Assembly: GCA_034766995.1 (NCBI GenBank)
Contig: CM068317.1
Coordinates: forward strand, 29,758,501-29,822,500
Direction of reading: 5' to 3'
DNA length: 64,000 nucleotides
From: Acanthacorydalis orientalis
Taxonomy: Eukaryota > Arthropoda > Insecta > Megaloptera > Corydalidae
The notes below the pieces were generated by a model that was not told the DNA's origin, did not search any database, and was given only the letters and a program-made list of their open reading frames with translations. Shown here one piece after another: positions 1 through 12,654 of this stretch (position 1 is its first letter; each line of letters starts with the position of its first letter). The position numbers and the translations under genes were made by a program.

Positions 1-856
1 TCAGACTACCTCTTCATGAGGATTGGTACTTGAGTGAGCTAACAAAGCACTTTTCAATGACCAACTAAGATAAACTCAGTAATATCTGTTCAACTTTTAT
101 AAACAGGACAGCATGTGGTTGTAAGAACTAGTTGACAGTATAATTAGCTTATGAATACGTAGCGAAATGCGCTTTATATTCATTTTTGTCTTTTATTGTG
201 TTTATATAGCTATTAAAAAATATTGAGTTAATTATTCCTGATACTTCTTTTCTTTACTGTAGTTTGTTTGCAATTTGTTCCATTTACATTAGTAAAAATG
301 TGCATAATTATAAAATTGAAACACAAAATTATAAAAAAACAATGTTGGTGCATATGTTATTTAATAAAATGAAATTCAATCTTACATCCTAAACCTATTC
401 CTGTTTGAATTTACTTTCTAAAAAATATTAAAACTGGAAATCACGGTAGTTAATAATTTAGATTCAAAAAGAATTCCAATCACTGAATTTGATTTATCAT
501 AAGGATGCCTGTTATTATTATTCTAACTAAACATATAAAAGCGTTTTATAACAAATGCGCTTAAAGGTTTTTTATTGTCGAATTTGAATAATCACAGAGC
601 TTCATATATAAGTTTTAATGTCGCATAAGAGCATCCAATTTGTACGATTGTAAATAAACTTTGTGTCTCTAAGATGAACTGTAAATATGTACAAAAATGA
701 CGTAATCATTTTCTTCTGTTGTTAAAATACTATTAATAATCAGTGATTAAAATAGAATTTAAATGCTGTTTTAAGTCCACAAATTATATATTATTCAAAA
801 ACGGATATATTAACAAATTAATAATGTATGTGCCGTATTGTGAAGATTTCCTTTAT

Positions 857-859
<3 letters not shown>

Positions 860-899
<40 letters not shown>
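860..899. repeat. (TA)n microsatellite
   Basis: Uninterrupted TA run of about 40 bases. Confidence 0.95.
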
Positions 900-902
<3 letters not shown>

Positions 903-1579
903 ATTGTCATAAAATATTCTGATCACGTGTCTGTTTGTCCATTCATAAGTAATGAATTACGATAATATATAAAGTGTATTGGAAGCGAGGCATACATTTA
1001 AAATAGACGATGACTTCACAAAGCTCCCAATGACCAATAATTGGCTACAATTGGTCTCCGGTTATTGTGTACCCAACGTATATCCTCCACTTCGTCCTTT
1101 GCCTTTTAATATTCATCAGTTAAACAGTGCACTGATAAGTGCATCAATCATTTTAAATTAATGTTACTTGAACATTAGATGTTCGTCGTATTGTACTCGG
1201 AATATTTCTCGGTATCGTAGATAATTTGAAGATTAATATATATAAGTACTTTATTAAATATAAATTCATTTAAATTTCTATTCTGAGACAATATGGCTTT
1301 TAATTGGAGTCAATGTGTACGTTTGTTTCGAATTGAGTTGTAACGTTTTGAAAAAATACCATGCATCTCCCTGAAAGAATTATTTCATTGAAATTGTACA
1401 AGATTTATTATGAAGGTCAGAAAAGTATGCAAGTAAAAATATATCTTAATGTGCATTTTTCAGTTATCTCTTAATTTTGTTACGAAATTAGTCCACTTTT
1501 TGGCTTATCATATGACCTTTCGCAACATATATTTACAGCACTCTAATAATATGTTAATTTAGAACGCATTTGTTTTGTG

Positions 1580-1598
1580 TACGTACATACATACATAC

Positions 1599-1684
<86 letters not shown>
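1580..1684. repeat. (TACA)n-(TA)n microsatellite
   Basis: TACA units lead into an 80-base TA run with one A interruption. Confidence 0.95.
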
Positions 1685-1687
<3 letters not shown>

Positions 1688-1827
1688 AGAAGTCAACAAA
1701 AGAACAGAAGGTTTTGTCCTAGCAAAATAATTACAATATAATTCATCTGTCATCATCGATAGTGGGGTTATAGGAATCGAAATAAAATGCGGAGAATTAA
1801 GAATAAAAATGTCTGACTGAATTATTA

Positions 1828-1860
1828 GGTGTACAAATTAATTCGGTACCCTTGATTGAA
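1828..1860 (+). mobile_element. Solo mariner terminal repeat
   Basis: GGTGTACAAATTAATTCGG, then TACCCTT, is preceded by TA and matches the left end of the element at 36968 at nearly every position. No partner end or transposase remnant was found in the next few kilobases. It is probably a truncated or eroded copy of the same family. Confidence 0.55.
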
Positions 1861-2125
1861 TAAATCATAAGAACAGTCATTGCTTATTGATTTTAAAACA
1901 TGTATTAATTGTATGTTTAAGTACAAATTTTCTAATTATTATTTCGTTTATTCTGTAATGTTTTTTCACAATTTAATTTTTATTTTTAATACTGTGGTTA
2001 ATTCATTTTCATAAATGAAACTTCACTTTTCACAGACTCCAAGAAAATGTGTGGAAAGTTAATTCATTTATGTAAATGGATTTTCAATAACATAAACTTC
2101 ATTAGGTATGTAATATTTTGAATAT

Positions 2126-2127
<2 letters not shown>

Positions 2128-2172
<45 letters not shown>
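2128..2172. repeat. (TA)n microsatellite
   Basis: TA run ending in ACACAC. Confidence 0.95.
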
Positions 2173-3561
2173 GCTTAACACACACATGCACTTGTGTATG
2201 AAACAGAATTCCAATTTAATTTGTAATATTAACGTATGGTATAAAGAAGAAAAATTATGTAATTAATTAATAGAATGCACATTACCTTAACAGAAAGAAG
2301 CAAGAACTGTATTTTTTATTTAAAAATATAATTAATATTTTTTTAAAAAACAATCGACTGAAATGAAAACCATCGTTTTAACATGAAATTAATTGTATTT
2401 ACGCTTTGACTGATTTACTGTTGTAATGTAGATATTTCTTTGATTTTTATTACCTAAAATAAAAGTTTAAACATTTACGTTAAAACAGTATGTGTAAAAT
2501 TGTAAATATGCATGAGTTTCAAATATTCAGTATATTTTTTGATATCAAAATGCATAAAACAGTATAATTCTTTGTTAAATTTTGTTTAATCAATAACTAT
2601 ATTGATGCGAATACGAATATTATCATGTTTTGAAAACAATTAGATAAAACATGACTAACATTCAGTAAGAATTGCAAAGCGTAAGGAGAGTATATCTCAC
2701 AAACGAAATTCCATCGTTGCTTTGAACCATGAAAATACTTTTCGATTTACAGTAGAGATAGTCGAGAACAATATTTCGATTAATCTTTTTGAATTTATCA
2801 TTGCTGTTTAAGTATAATTCTTATTAAAACAATGTATACATGTTCAAGTTTTTTGAATAATTCGATCGCATCTCTTAATATATATCGTGCTTCATGATAG
2901 TAACTAAATTCTGTTATCATATAAATTATAAACGGACTGAAAATGTGATCATATTTAAAAAAATATAAATAACCAAGTAATCTAATAAAATACCATAATC
3001 ACTTGTATGCTTTTTTATATTTTTTATTTATAGATTTATTTTTTTACATTCTCAGTTTTGATTTGTATTTTCTTAAAACTTGACACAAGTATTAGAACAA
3101 ATTCACATTCCAAAACCATTTTTACATGTATTTTTATATTTTTCATAAGTATTGATTTGATTTTTTTTTAAAAAAATTATAGTATTTTTTTACTGTTTAC
3201 TTATAAGAATTTAAATTCTTTATTTTAAGAATAAAACTAAATGTTTCCATTTTTGTTTAATTTCGATTGAATGTTTTATCATCGCTAAAAAATTCACAAA
3301 CGTTTATAAATTATGTTTTAAAAGACCCCATATATAAAATATGCAAATTAAATTTTTTCCAATGTATATATTTATTTATATTTTTAATCAGCAATATTTA
3401 TTCGACCTTGTTAAGGTTGTTTGACTAATTAAAAAAGTTAATTAGTATACACACAAATATTTTATATATAACTCAATAAACGAACATTTGACTATTAGTT
3501 TGCGATATACGAAAAAAATTAATTTTTATAGCTATCATTTTCTTTCAGTGGGGTTTTTAAT

Positions 3562-3562
3562 A

Positions 3563-3601
<39 letters not shown>
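3562..3601. repeat. (TG)n-(TA)n microsatellite
   Basis: Short TG run grading into TA, about 110 bases before the splice-site candidate at 3715. Confidence 0.95.
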
Positions 3602-3605
<4 letters not shown>

Positions 3606-3714
3606 ATGTAGGATGAATATATGGATATGTTTATGTTAAGAACATACTCATCATTAAATTTGAATAATTTTCTCCTCCAATCTTTAATTAATCAATATTT
3701 TATATCTGTTGCAG

Positions 3715-3781
3715 GTGAGTGTTCTCAGCAATCATGTCTTTTAATTAATTAAGAAAAGACTGCCTCGTTTCCAAAGCAGTG
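3715..3781 (+). other. Candidate recursive splice site with RS-exon
   Basis: A pyrimidine-biased acceptor (TATATCTGTTGCAG, ending 3714) is directly joined to a near-consensus donor, GTGAGT at 3715. A second donor, GTAAGC, begins at 3782 and would close a 67-base exon. Juxtaposed acceptor and donor plus a nearby downstream donor is the known layout of recursive splice sites in long introns. The exon has stops in all frames: frame 3 ends TTAATTAATTAA and frame 1 stops at TAA in TTTTAATT. Inclusion would therefore truncate a protein, as usual for RS-exons. It could instead be a poison exon or a chance match. Confidence 0.4.
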
Positions 3782-4176
3782 GTAAGCTTGTGGTCAATGC
3801 ATATTTAATTATTTACAATTATATTATTGCTCGAAGCCGATTGTCCTATATCTTGTACTAATAACATGTAATAAATAATAACTGTAAAGAGTATAAGAAT
3901 ATAATTTCATATGATCTGCATGTTCGTTTAATTATCATATATATCGACGGTACTCGATAAATGTATGTTCGGACATGTAACTGCGTAATAGTTTGAAAAT
4001 TACATTCGATGAAAATGAAAATTCCATGTGTATCGATGTACTCGTGCAATAAAAAGCTATTGATAGTATAATTAATATGTTTACATTAAAATATTTACAA
4101 GGCGTTTTGAAGTAAATGCGCACAAGCTGTTTAATTAAAACTTCAATATTTTACAATTTGCACGTACATTTATGTC

Positions 4177-4180
<4 letters not shown>

Positions 4181-4261
<81 letters not shown>
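4181..4261. repeat. (TA)n microsatellite
   Basis: About 80 bases of perfect TA. Confidence 0.95.
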
Positions 4262-4267
<6 letters not shown>

Positions 4268-6379
4268 AATGTCTGTACTTCTTATCTATATATGAATGTA
4301 TTGTTTTCAATTTTATCTATGTAGATTAGAATTTTAGATTATACTGTTGTATGACTTTTATTCTTTTATTTCATTTATTTGATACAAATAATGTAGCGTA
4401 TGAAGTTCAGTTAAGGCATTGTATAGTTTGAGTTTCAAAAAAAGAATATCAGATGTAAATGTAAATCGACATTTGTATAGAGTATTGCCTGGAAAAAATG
4501 TTTTGAAATCAAGGATATGTTTGGATTTTTGGTAATTAAGAACAATGAGTTTCTTGGTTACATGACTTAAAAACGGTTATAGCAGAGGTTAAAGAGATGG
4601 TTTAAAGTTGAAAACAAATTTAGCATTTAAACTTAAATCGAATCAGATTTTAACACTATAGAGACTATATACAGTTAATCAGTTCGTACTTACCAAATAT
4701 TTTCTGTCAAAGTTAAATAATGATCTAAATACAAAAAATACTCATATTTTGATTGCTTTTATAATGTAACAGCGACGTTTTGAAAACAGTCCTGAAAGAA
4801 GAGACAGATTTATCTTTTGTACATGTTACTAATAAGCATTGAATTCATCATTTGGTTATTTGAAAGCATATTGTACATTTTTTTTTTGATTTGTTTTAAA
4901 ATATGGTACTTGAATTCCACATCAATTTACTGAGAAAAACGTATGTATAAGAATTTGTCAATCTTTTTTACTTCATTAATTTGCTGTTCTATTTTTCAAA
5001 TGCTTAATTGCAGAAATTGAAAAAAAATGGATTCGGTACAATATATGAACAGAAAAAAATAATTAAAAATCATAAGTATTGACTGTTATCTTTTTACATC
5101 TAAAAGTTTATTAAAAATGATTCTGAAAATTTGTGAAGCAATCATGTTTTTATCTGCCAGAATTTTCACTCTTTGTGAATTTTCACTTCGCACAATTATT
5201 TGAAATTCACTTATGAAACTAAATTTAACCACAATGCTAAAAACTAATTGTGAAATAAGAATATCTTACTGAGTTTTCATAGCATTATAATTTGGACAAT
5301 GAAACAGTTTCTACAATAAAAATCGGTCATTACTGGCCAGAAAAGATCTTTTGTTCTATCTTAGAACGTTCAATTCATATTAGGATGGTGGGTCTTGAGA
5401 AAAACTGAACGATCTGGATTAGGAAATATTCAGTTATTCCTCGTACACTTTAGATCACATACCAGCTCAGATTATTATTTTTTTAAGTCGGTATAAAATT
5501 CTTTTAGTAGTAAATAGTAAATTTGTCACTCGGATATATTCTGTTTAAAACATTTTATCAAAGCGGGATGTAGAGACAAAAACAAATACATACAATATCG
5601 ATCTGTCATGTTTTTTATAATGCAAAAAAAACTATGTTAAAAGTTGCTTATCAAATCATAATAAATTAAAATATCTTGTTAAATAATATATGTTTAAAAT
5701 AGTAATTATGCATAGAAAACATTGAATGATTTTACACTATACTCGTACGATAAAACTCTCACATCTGGAGAAATAAGAATAAAATCTGGAAATCGAAGAT
5801 ATTGTGCTTTTTTGTTGAATTCAAAGACTTCGACTGAAACACACAAAAGTGATATATCATCTATAATTATTATGACGAAGTGTCCAAGAATGTTATTATG
5901 ATTATTTGAGTCAAAGAGTAAACATTTTTACATTAATCAAATCAAAAAAAAAATAGTTTATATTATATTTTTTCAATATAGAAAGTAATTTAATATAATA
6001 TAGTCTACAGAGATTTAAAAATAAACCTCACGTTTACTTTAAAAACATTAAAAGTTTTCCACCTACCTAAGACTAATACTCCATTTATTAAAACTTGTGG
6101 GCGATATAATTGAAGAGAAATCCACCTACAATTAGTATATTTAAAAAAAATATTTGATTAATGATTCTTTTTATATGATGGATTGCAATGCAGTTATTCT
6201 TTCCATTAAAAAATAACATGTTTTTACTAGAAACACAAATATTAAATCAGAAATATGAATGAATATTTCTATCTATATTTTCTACTTTTACATACTAGTA
6301 TACTTGTAGGAATGTGGGTGTAATTTTTCAGTCATTACTTAAATGTAGAGTTGTCCATTTTTAATTTGTATAACCCTGA

Positions 6380-6399
6380 CATATATATGTATGTGTATA

Positions 6400-6434
<35 letters not shown>

Positions 6435-6446
6435 GTGTGTGTGTGT
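6380..6446. repeat. (TA)n/(TG)n compound microsatellite
   Basis: TA, TG and TATG blocks alternate, ending in TGTGTG. Confidence 0.95.
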
Positions 6447-6800
6447 AAACTTGCTTGAAAGTATAACAGTGTTGAAAGATCAAGATTATAAATCCGAATT
6501 TATCAAATCTAACATTAATTTATATAAAATTATTTTTATTACTACTTTGTCACTAATTAATCGTTATTGAAAAACATACTTTCTGACACAAAAATACTAT
6601 TTTCAAATCTGTGGAAAAAAATGTCAGGGTCTTTGCACTCGATGTCAGATATTAATATTTTGCTGTGAATTGAATTTCCACCACAGCTGGTTTTCAAATG
6701 GAATCAAAATGAAGATTAATTAAATTTTATAGCAATGTATCATTTATTTTTATGACACATAACTCTTGCTATCAAATATCATAATCTTAATTGTGATAAT

Positions 6801-6801
<1 letters not shown>

Positions 6802-6872
<71 letters not shown>

Positions 6873-6925
6873 CATACATTCACATATGCACACACATACA
6901 TTTATAAAGTATGTATGTATGTATA
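6802..6925. repeat. (TA)n with TACA/TATG tail
   Basis: A 60-base TA core is followed by TACATACA and, at 6909, TATGTATG. Confidence 0.95.
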
Positions 6926-7433
6926 GATTTGTGTGAATGATGTGGCAACATACGAGTTGAAATATAAAATATTTCTGTAAAAATATTTTTTAATCAATTC
7001 GATTTTATAGTTACTCATAATTGCCTTACATAAGAATCTTCTGATGGCTAAATTTTATTTTGAAATATAGTTTGCAATAGTTACTAAATAGTATCTACTA
7101 TTTAAAAAAAAGAATTAAAACTTTGAACCGTTTTTTAAAATTCATTTGGAAATCTTATTCGAAAAAAAAACACAATTATTGTCTAAAAGTCAACAAGTGT
7201 AAAAAGAAATCAATGAACAAGTTGGATAAAGCTGTTGTAAAAAATTTTGGAAAGATCTTTATCCAGCAATGATTTGTTGAAGCCTGAAAGTACTCGTAGT
7301 GGTAATTTTTTAAAAAATAATGTAAGATTTGACTGGCTAAGGAAATTTGTGTTTAATTTTTGTGGGTTGTGTAAAAATTAAAAGTGTTATAGATGTTGTT
7401 TATCTTTCAAAGTTTATATTTTTGTAACATTTA

Positions 7434-7600
7434 CGAGGTGTGGCAATTAAATAATGACAATGTCTTTCTAATGCACAACCGTGGAATATTGATGCTTGTG
7501 CTATTATCTGGTGGGAAGATACCGCAGTTGTTGCATATGTCTCCGAAGTTTCAAAGCGTGAGGTTAAGTTTTCAATCATTACTGGAATTTTGAAAATCGG
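7434..7600 (+). mobile_element. Mariner-like 5' fragment
   Basis: CGAGGTGTGGCAATTAAATA, preceded by TA, looks like the terminal repeat of a widespread mariner type ('gaggtgt-gcaattaa-taatga'). The following 160 bases would be the 5' leader (…GGTGGGAAGATACCGCAG…). It contains an incidental 66-codon frame with no recognisable transposase residues. No right end was found. Confidence 0.4.
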
Positions 7601-8002
7601 TCATGTAGCGAAAATATACAATAAAAAAATCAATACATTTTAGAAGAAATTGAATCATATTTTATTCTTAATAAAAGAAGCATTAGTAGATGTTAGTTAT
7701 AAAATAACTGCTTAAAAATACTCGATGATTATCTATTTTAAACTCTAATAAACTATTATTGAAAACCAAATTACAAATATAGGTCAGTGATGAAAATTCA
7801 AATAAAATATGTATTAAAATTTTATGTTGTACAAATTTATTTAAAATACAAATACAAATGACTAAGTATCATTTCTTCAAGGATTAAAGAAATCTTATCT
7901 TACAGATGTTGCGTATAAACTTTTATGTAAATGTATACTTTATTAAAATTTTACATATAACTAATTTTTAAAATTCTAAAATTCCATGCATCTACGTAAC
8001 AG

Positions 8003-8100
8003 ATCCGGCTGCAGGAGCTCGTGGAGTGTTGAATGAACAGAAGTATTTATATGATGTTGACCCTACGGGCATGACACGACGAGTTCAGCCAGGTGGTTAG
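8003..8100 (+). CDS. Candidate coding exon, product not recognised
   Basis: A T-rich stretch ending CGTAACAG at 8002 is followed by an open frame unlike its surroundings in base and codon use. With two bases completing a split codon, it reads PAAGA, then RGVLNEQKYLYDVDPTG, then MTRRVQP. Two endings are possible. It may splice at 8092 (CCAG/gtggtt, a weak donor), giving a 90-base, phase 1-1, frame-neutral exon. Or it may read two more glycines to TAG at 8098, making it the last coding exon with the CpG-containing 3' flank as UTR. G- and C-ending codons (CCG, GGC, GTG, CAG, GAC) contrast with the AT-rich background. No domain is recognisable in about 30 residues and I do not know the protein. 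A decayed repeat is the main alternative. Confidence 0.45.
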
Positions 8101-8696
8101 TTCTCGCGATAATTTCATCGTGTATAGCAACAAATTCTTATTGTATAACAAACAAACAAGGCATTAAATTCAGCGCGTATCAGTAGCCTTGCCCCTCACT
8201 AATACCGGATATTAACTAGCTGTCCTTGGCCAATAACTGGGTTTGTCTTAATTTTATGTGTCGATGAAATTTACATTTCCTTTTACGTACATTCTAAGTG
8301 TATGATTTATCGTACACGATCACAGATTTGCAACGATTTGTATTGATTTTTTTTCATTCGTTACATTTCAAAGTAAAGATAATATAATATAATATTTTTA
8401 TTTGCAAGTCAACGCATACCTTACATTTTTTTCACATTCACTTTCCATTTACATAACATGTATGCATATTTGTGTTCATGATCTCTTTAAGGCATTTAAA
8501 GCAAATACTTGAAATGATTAAATGTTAATATTACATTAACAAAAATCTCTAGCTTTATTTGTGCACTTTTTTTATCATTCTAATAATTATTCCAAAATCT
8601 GTTTTATATCGTCATTATTTGACTGTCAAGCATCAGTTTAATAACGTATTTATTTATTAGCAAATATTGATGACCTCTTCATTTTTTTCTACACAT

Positions 8697-8970
8697 TAAG
8701 GATAATGGCATTATATTACATGATCGAAATACACATAAGCAACAATCAAAAATGATCAATTATATTATTTATTAAACATTTTTAATTAGATAAATTGTTT
8801 GTGGTTTATGGGGGAAAATAATTCATTTGTGAAAGAGTTCTTAAAAGATAAGAACTTATCCTTTGTCATGTAAACATTTTCTCAATCCATATACAAACGT
8901 CTAATTTTCAATGCCTATATGCTCTGAGGTTGATGGCTTTGCCATTAAAATGCGCATTAATGTGTCAAAA
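8697..8970. repeat. Foldback family 1, broken copy
   Basis: The right arm is clear at 8697-8835 (ACACATAAGCAACAATCAAA, then TTTGTGGTTTATGGGGG, then AATTCATTTGTGAAAG). A second fragment at 8918-8970 carries the CTCTGAGG…GCCATTAAAATGCGCATTA core. Confidence 0.65.
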
Positions 8971-8979
8971 TAGATAATA

Positions 8980-10420
8980 TCAATTATTTAAGTGAATATA
9001 ACTAATATTGTGGTATTTGATGTATTAATTCATTCGTGAAAGTAATTTCTCAGGTAATTTTTCTAAAGTAATAGTCATGAATTACTACACATGTTAATTA
9101 CTGAAAATATATAATCTTTTTTTTGTAATTGTATTTCGAAAGACAAATTTATAAGAGTATAACAATTCGATTTTATTTCTTATATCCGTAAATATATGTA
9201 TAGAAAGAAAGTAAAACTATTAAAAAGTCAGAATGTTTTTATTCTTCGTTATAAAAAAATAAGTTAAATATAAAATAGAAATAATTCAAGAGAAATTATT
9301 TGCAAAATAAACAAATATATTTCAGAATTCCCAAGATACCGAAATTAGTAAAAGACTGAACGATAATATTTACATTTTGACAATAAAACGATAAAACCGC
9401 TACACCTCAAACGAACCATGCAAATTTTCGAAAGTCATGTTAATTTTAAAGTATGTTTCTAAATTTTGTTTAATCAATATTCAATATATCTAGAAAACAT
9501 GTTAATCAACTAAGTACATTAATATGTTAATCCCGGCCGCAACATAATTCACACTTCTATACGAAATGTCTTTATTATAAAACAGATTTATTATTCTATT
9601 TAGCACTATGTATCGATTTTAATATTGGTTTTGTACTAACCAGTACACTGTACAATATATTTACAAAAAAGGCGTCATAACAATGAGTAAAAAATTGCAG
9701 AATCATATATTGACCTACGACGTGACTTTTACGTATGAATATGAATAAATATTTTCGTACAGGTGTTTCCGAGAATCGTTTACACTTATGCGTTCAAATT
9801 TAGCAATCGGTGATTGTCATTTCTGTAGGTTTGTTTGAATTTGATTTTTCCTACACTTTTTTTCGATTCTTAATAAACGTTTTTTTTTGCTCTAGTCTTG
9901 AAACAAGTTTTTAGATTAATAGTAGTTGCATATCTGTGTTTTTTAATTTAAAATTATGAATAAATATTCATTATAAATTAGTTATACAGAACTGTTTATA
10001 TAATTTACACCTATCGGTTTGTTTCATTGTTTGTCACACCTTTTTAGAACATTTTTGTATTCGAATTATAGTTTGCCACAGATTCAATTACTTTTTACAA
10101 GTGAATTGTCATCCTACACAGCAAAAATATTCAAAAAACTAATTATTATTTATTTGGATACGTAAATGTATATTTTAATAAAAATGTAATTATCTTTTAA
10201 AAAAACGGGCACAGGAAATCTGTACTTGACTGTAAATTTTACAAGTAGTAAAAAATCGCAATTATTAATGACTGGTTTTTTAAAAATAGGTTAAATATTA
10301 AGAATAAAAATAACCCGTAAATACATTTTTAAATCTTTTATTTGTAGACTACTGTACTACATACATTTCTAAAATTAAATTATGTAGCAAATAAATATCA
10401 TGTATACGTTGTTCTGATAT
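8980..10420. other. Gene-free AT-rich spacer
   Basis: Nothing recognised apart from one weak exon-like interval at 9763-9828, which was rejected. Confidence 0.65.
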
Positions 10421-10605
10421 TCTTCGTTCTTCTGGATCATATGAGTGTTTGTTCTCCGCTACTAGTTTCAGCAGTTGAGCCGTCTTCAGCTAGTATATTA
10501 GATACTCTTTAGATATATATTAGATATTCTCTAAAATCTACCTAAATAAGGCATACATCCTGAAACTACTAGTGAAGAACAAACAAAAATAATCCAGTTT
10601 GGATA
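10421..10605. repeat. Foldback repeat family 2, copy 1
   Basis: Inverted arms carry CTACTAGTTTCAGCAGTTGA, then GCCGTCTTCAGCTAG, on the left and CTAAATAAGGCATACATCC, then TGAAACTACTAGTGAAGAAC, on the right. They pair around an AT-rich centre. A second copy lies at 34905. Confidence 0.7.
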
Positions 10606-10814
10606 TTTTTTTAATGTTGTCTAGTAAATACTGTTTGTATTTTTCTATCGAAACTTTTTAGTACGTATTGTGAAGTTTTGAATATTATTTTTAGTAGATA
10701 CATGTATAAACTTGAACTAATTGAATTAATAAAAAATATAATTTTCAAATAATTATACCATGCTAAAAATCATCTGTGTCGAACTATGTTTTAAATTTTA
10801 TTAATGTTGTATCA

Positions 10815-10818
<4 letters not shown>

Positions 10819-10865
<47 letters not shown>
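10819..10865. repeat. (TA)n microsatellite
   Basis: Perfect TA run, 200 bases after foldback family 2 copy 1. Confidence 0.95.
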
Positions 10866-10870
<5 letters not shown>

Positions 10871-11937
10871 TATGAAATACATGATACATTGCACAAGCCC
10901 TTGAATAACATATCCTGAGCATTAAATGATGCTCGCATGTAAATTAAAGTCATGTGTAACTTGCAGTACCCTTATGTTTAAAATTAAGAAAGGAATGTCG
11001 CTTTTTGACTTGGCTCGTATATTTTAATAGAAGTATTGTGTGCTTTTCTATGTTTTGATAAAAAAAATGCATCTTGATAATTATTTTTCTTGTAAATAAA
11101 CTTTGGAATCGCATTCTGCCAATACCGAACACACATATCGTATATTGAATTTATGTATGTACAGACATGTACGTAAATACAGTATGTATTTATTTATAGA
11201 CACGTGTTAAAAGAAGTACGAAAACTGTTTTAAATAACAATTACTGATTAGATATGTTGTGTTTGTGTTTAAGTTATTAGCACTGTGTTGTATGTTAATT
11301 CATAGAACACGTGAAAGAAATTTACATCGTACATTCGATGTTTTTTTTTTCGAAACGTACTTCCATTGAAGAATATTATCCATAGACTGTTTTAATATAA
11401 CACAATATATATATACACTTTTTTATGGCTTTAAGATTTATAGAGTTTGAAATTATTGTAGAATTATAAATATAAAGTTACCAAATATGGAATGATGAAG
11501 TATTGTTTGTATTCAATGTGAAAAAGGTGAAAATGTCATTATTATCTGTATAAATTTTATAGCTTATTAATTCATATTCACGGCTAAAATTGTAATTTTT
11601 TTTCTATGTATAATTTAAATGTATGTGTTTTCTGAGTGTATGCATAAACTTTTTGAATTAGTAAAGATATAAAAACCCTCATTGAATTTTTTTACTACTT
11701 TGTCATTAAAAGAAGAAGGGGGCGACCTACATACACAAATCAAAAAGGTCAGAATGAAAAATAATTGCAAAATTTAAGTTAGGTAGGTGAGGGTGGGACT
11801 TTGGAAGAGATAAGTGTGGAAATAAAGTGTGCAAACTTTGTCATGGGCATATAAACAATATTCATATACCAAAACATTGTAAATTGGGCTGGAACTATTA
11901 AGAGAAAGCTTATTTCCCAATATCAATCAGACTAGCA

Positions 11938-12017
11938 TTAACCCTTAGCTGCCACACTTATCTGGTATAACATAGCTGCCACATGTGGCCAGTGACCACA
12001 GTGGCAGCTAAGGGTTA
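11938..12017. mobile_element. 80-base piggyBac-type MITE
   Basis: TTAA at 11938-11941 and 12014-12017 bound inverted ends CCCTTAGCTGCCAC that match perfectly. Including flanks, the perfect arm is 20 bases (11936-11955 with 12001-12020). TTAA targets and CCC-starting ends are typical of piggyBac. The interior is essentially a second copy of the end (TAGCTGCCAC again at 11973), so the element is two tandem units of about 26 bases plus the opposite end. No coding capacity. Confidence 0.75.
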
Positions 12018-12019
12018 AT

Positions 12020-12599
12020 GTATTTATGGAATCAGTGGCTGTGGTCAATTTAATAAATTTTTTAAAGTTTCAAAATACTGTAAACTAAAATATAGTTTAC
12101 GAATAGAATGCAAAAAGTAAATATACAAATATAGTAAAGTATATTAAGTGAATTATAATTGAAATGCAGTAGAATAGCTAAGTTCCATCACGTTTCACTA
12201 TCCATCACGTTTAAATTTTGTTACTAACCTGTAAAATGTGACATGTACACGAGATTAACAAAGTATGTATATTTCAATAAAGAATATAAAAATAATAGTA
12301 AAGATGTAAATAAATTAGCAATAAAAAAATACTTATTCAACACATAAAATAATTACTAAAACTATTAAAAGTACGTCGTGATATAAAATATTTTTACAAT
12401 TTTAAGTATAACATTTAAGTGTAGCATTGGTCAATTGAGATTAATTCATGATAAAATAATGATAAAACTCAAATTAATATAAACTTTTATTTAATTCAGA
12501 TTCAATGATCTTAAATTTCATGAAATTGTTCAAAAAACATGTTGTTTTTGAATATTACTTATAATTTATATCAGAACTTTAATATTAGATTACAGAACT

Positions 12600-12654
<55 letters not shown>

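Larger units (their letters stand above)
1..3600. other. Gene-free AT-rich spacer
   Basis: Holds four TA arrays and the solo mariner end at 1828. A 60-codon frame at 979-1161 in slightly less AT-rich DNA (TAATTGGCTACAATTGGTC…) has no recognisable features. Nothing else seen. Confidence 0.7.
3790..7430. other. Gene-free AT-rich spacer
   Basis: Three microsatellites; otherwise no coding signal, transposon end or RNA gene was recognised. Confidence 0.7.

Noticed and set aside
1559..1756. Open frames encoding long Tyr-Ile strings across TA arrays (also at 12539, 16852, 17438, 21744, 42186, 55165, 58749, 59372 and elsewhere)
   Set aside because: They are translations of (TA)n; TA repeats contain no stop in two frames, so the frames are automatic.
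9763..9828. Exon-like interval between TTTTCGTACAG and GTTTGT
   Set aside because: The donor is poor, and its reading phase does not fit the exon at 8003.
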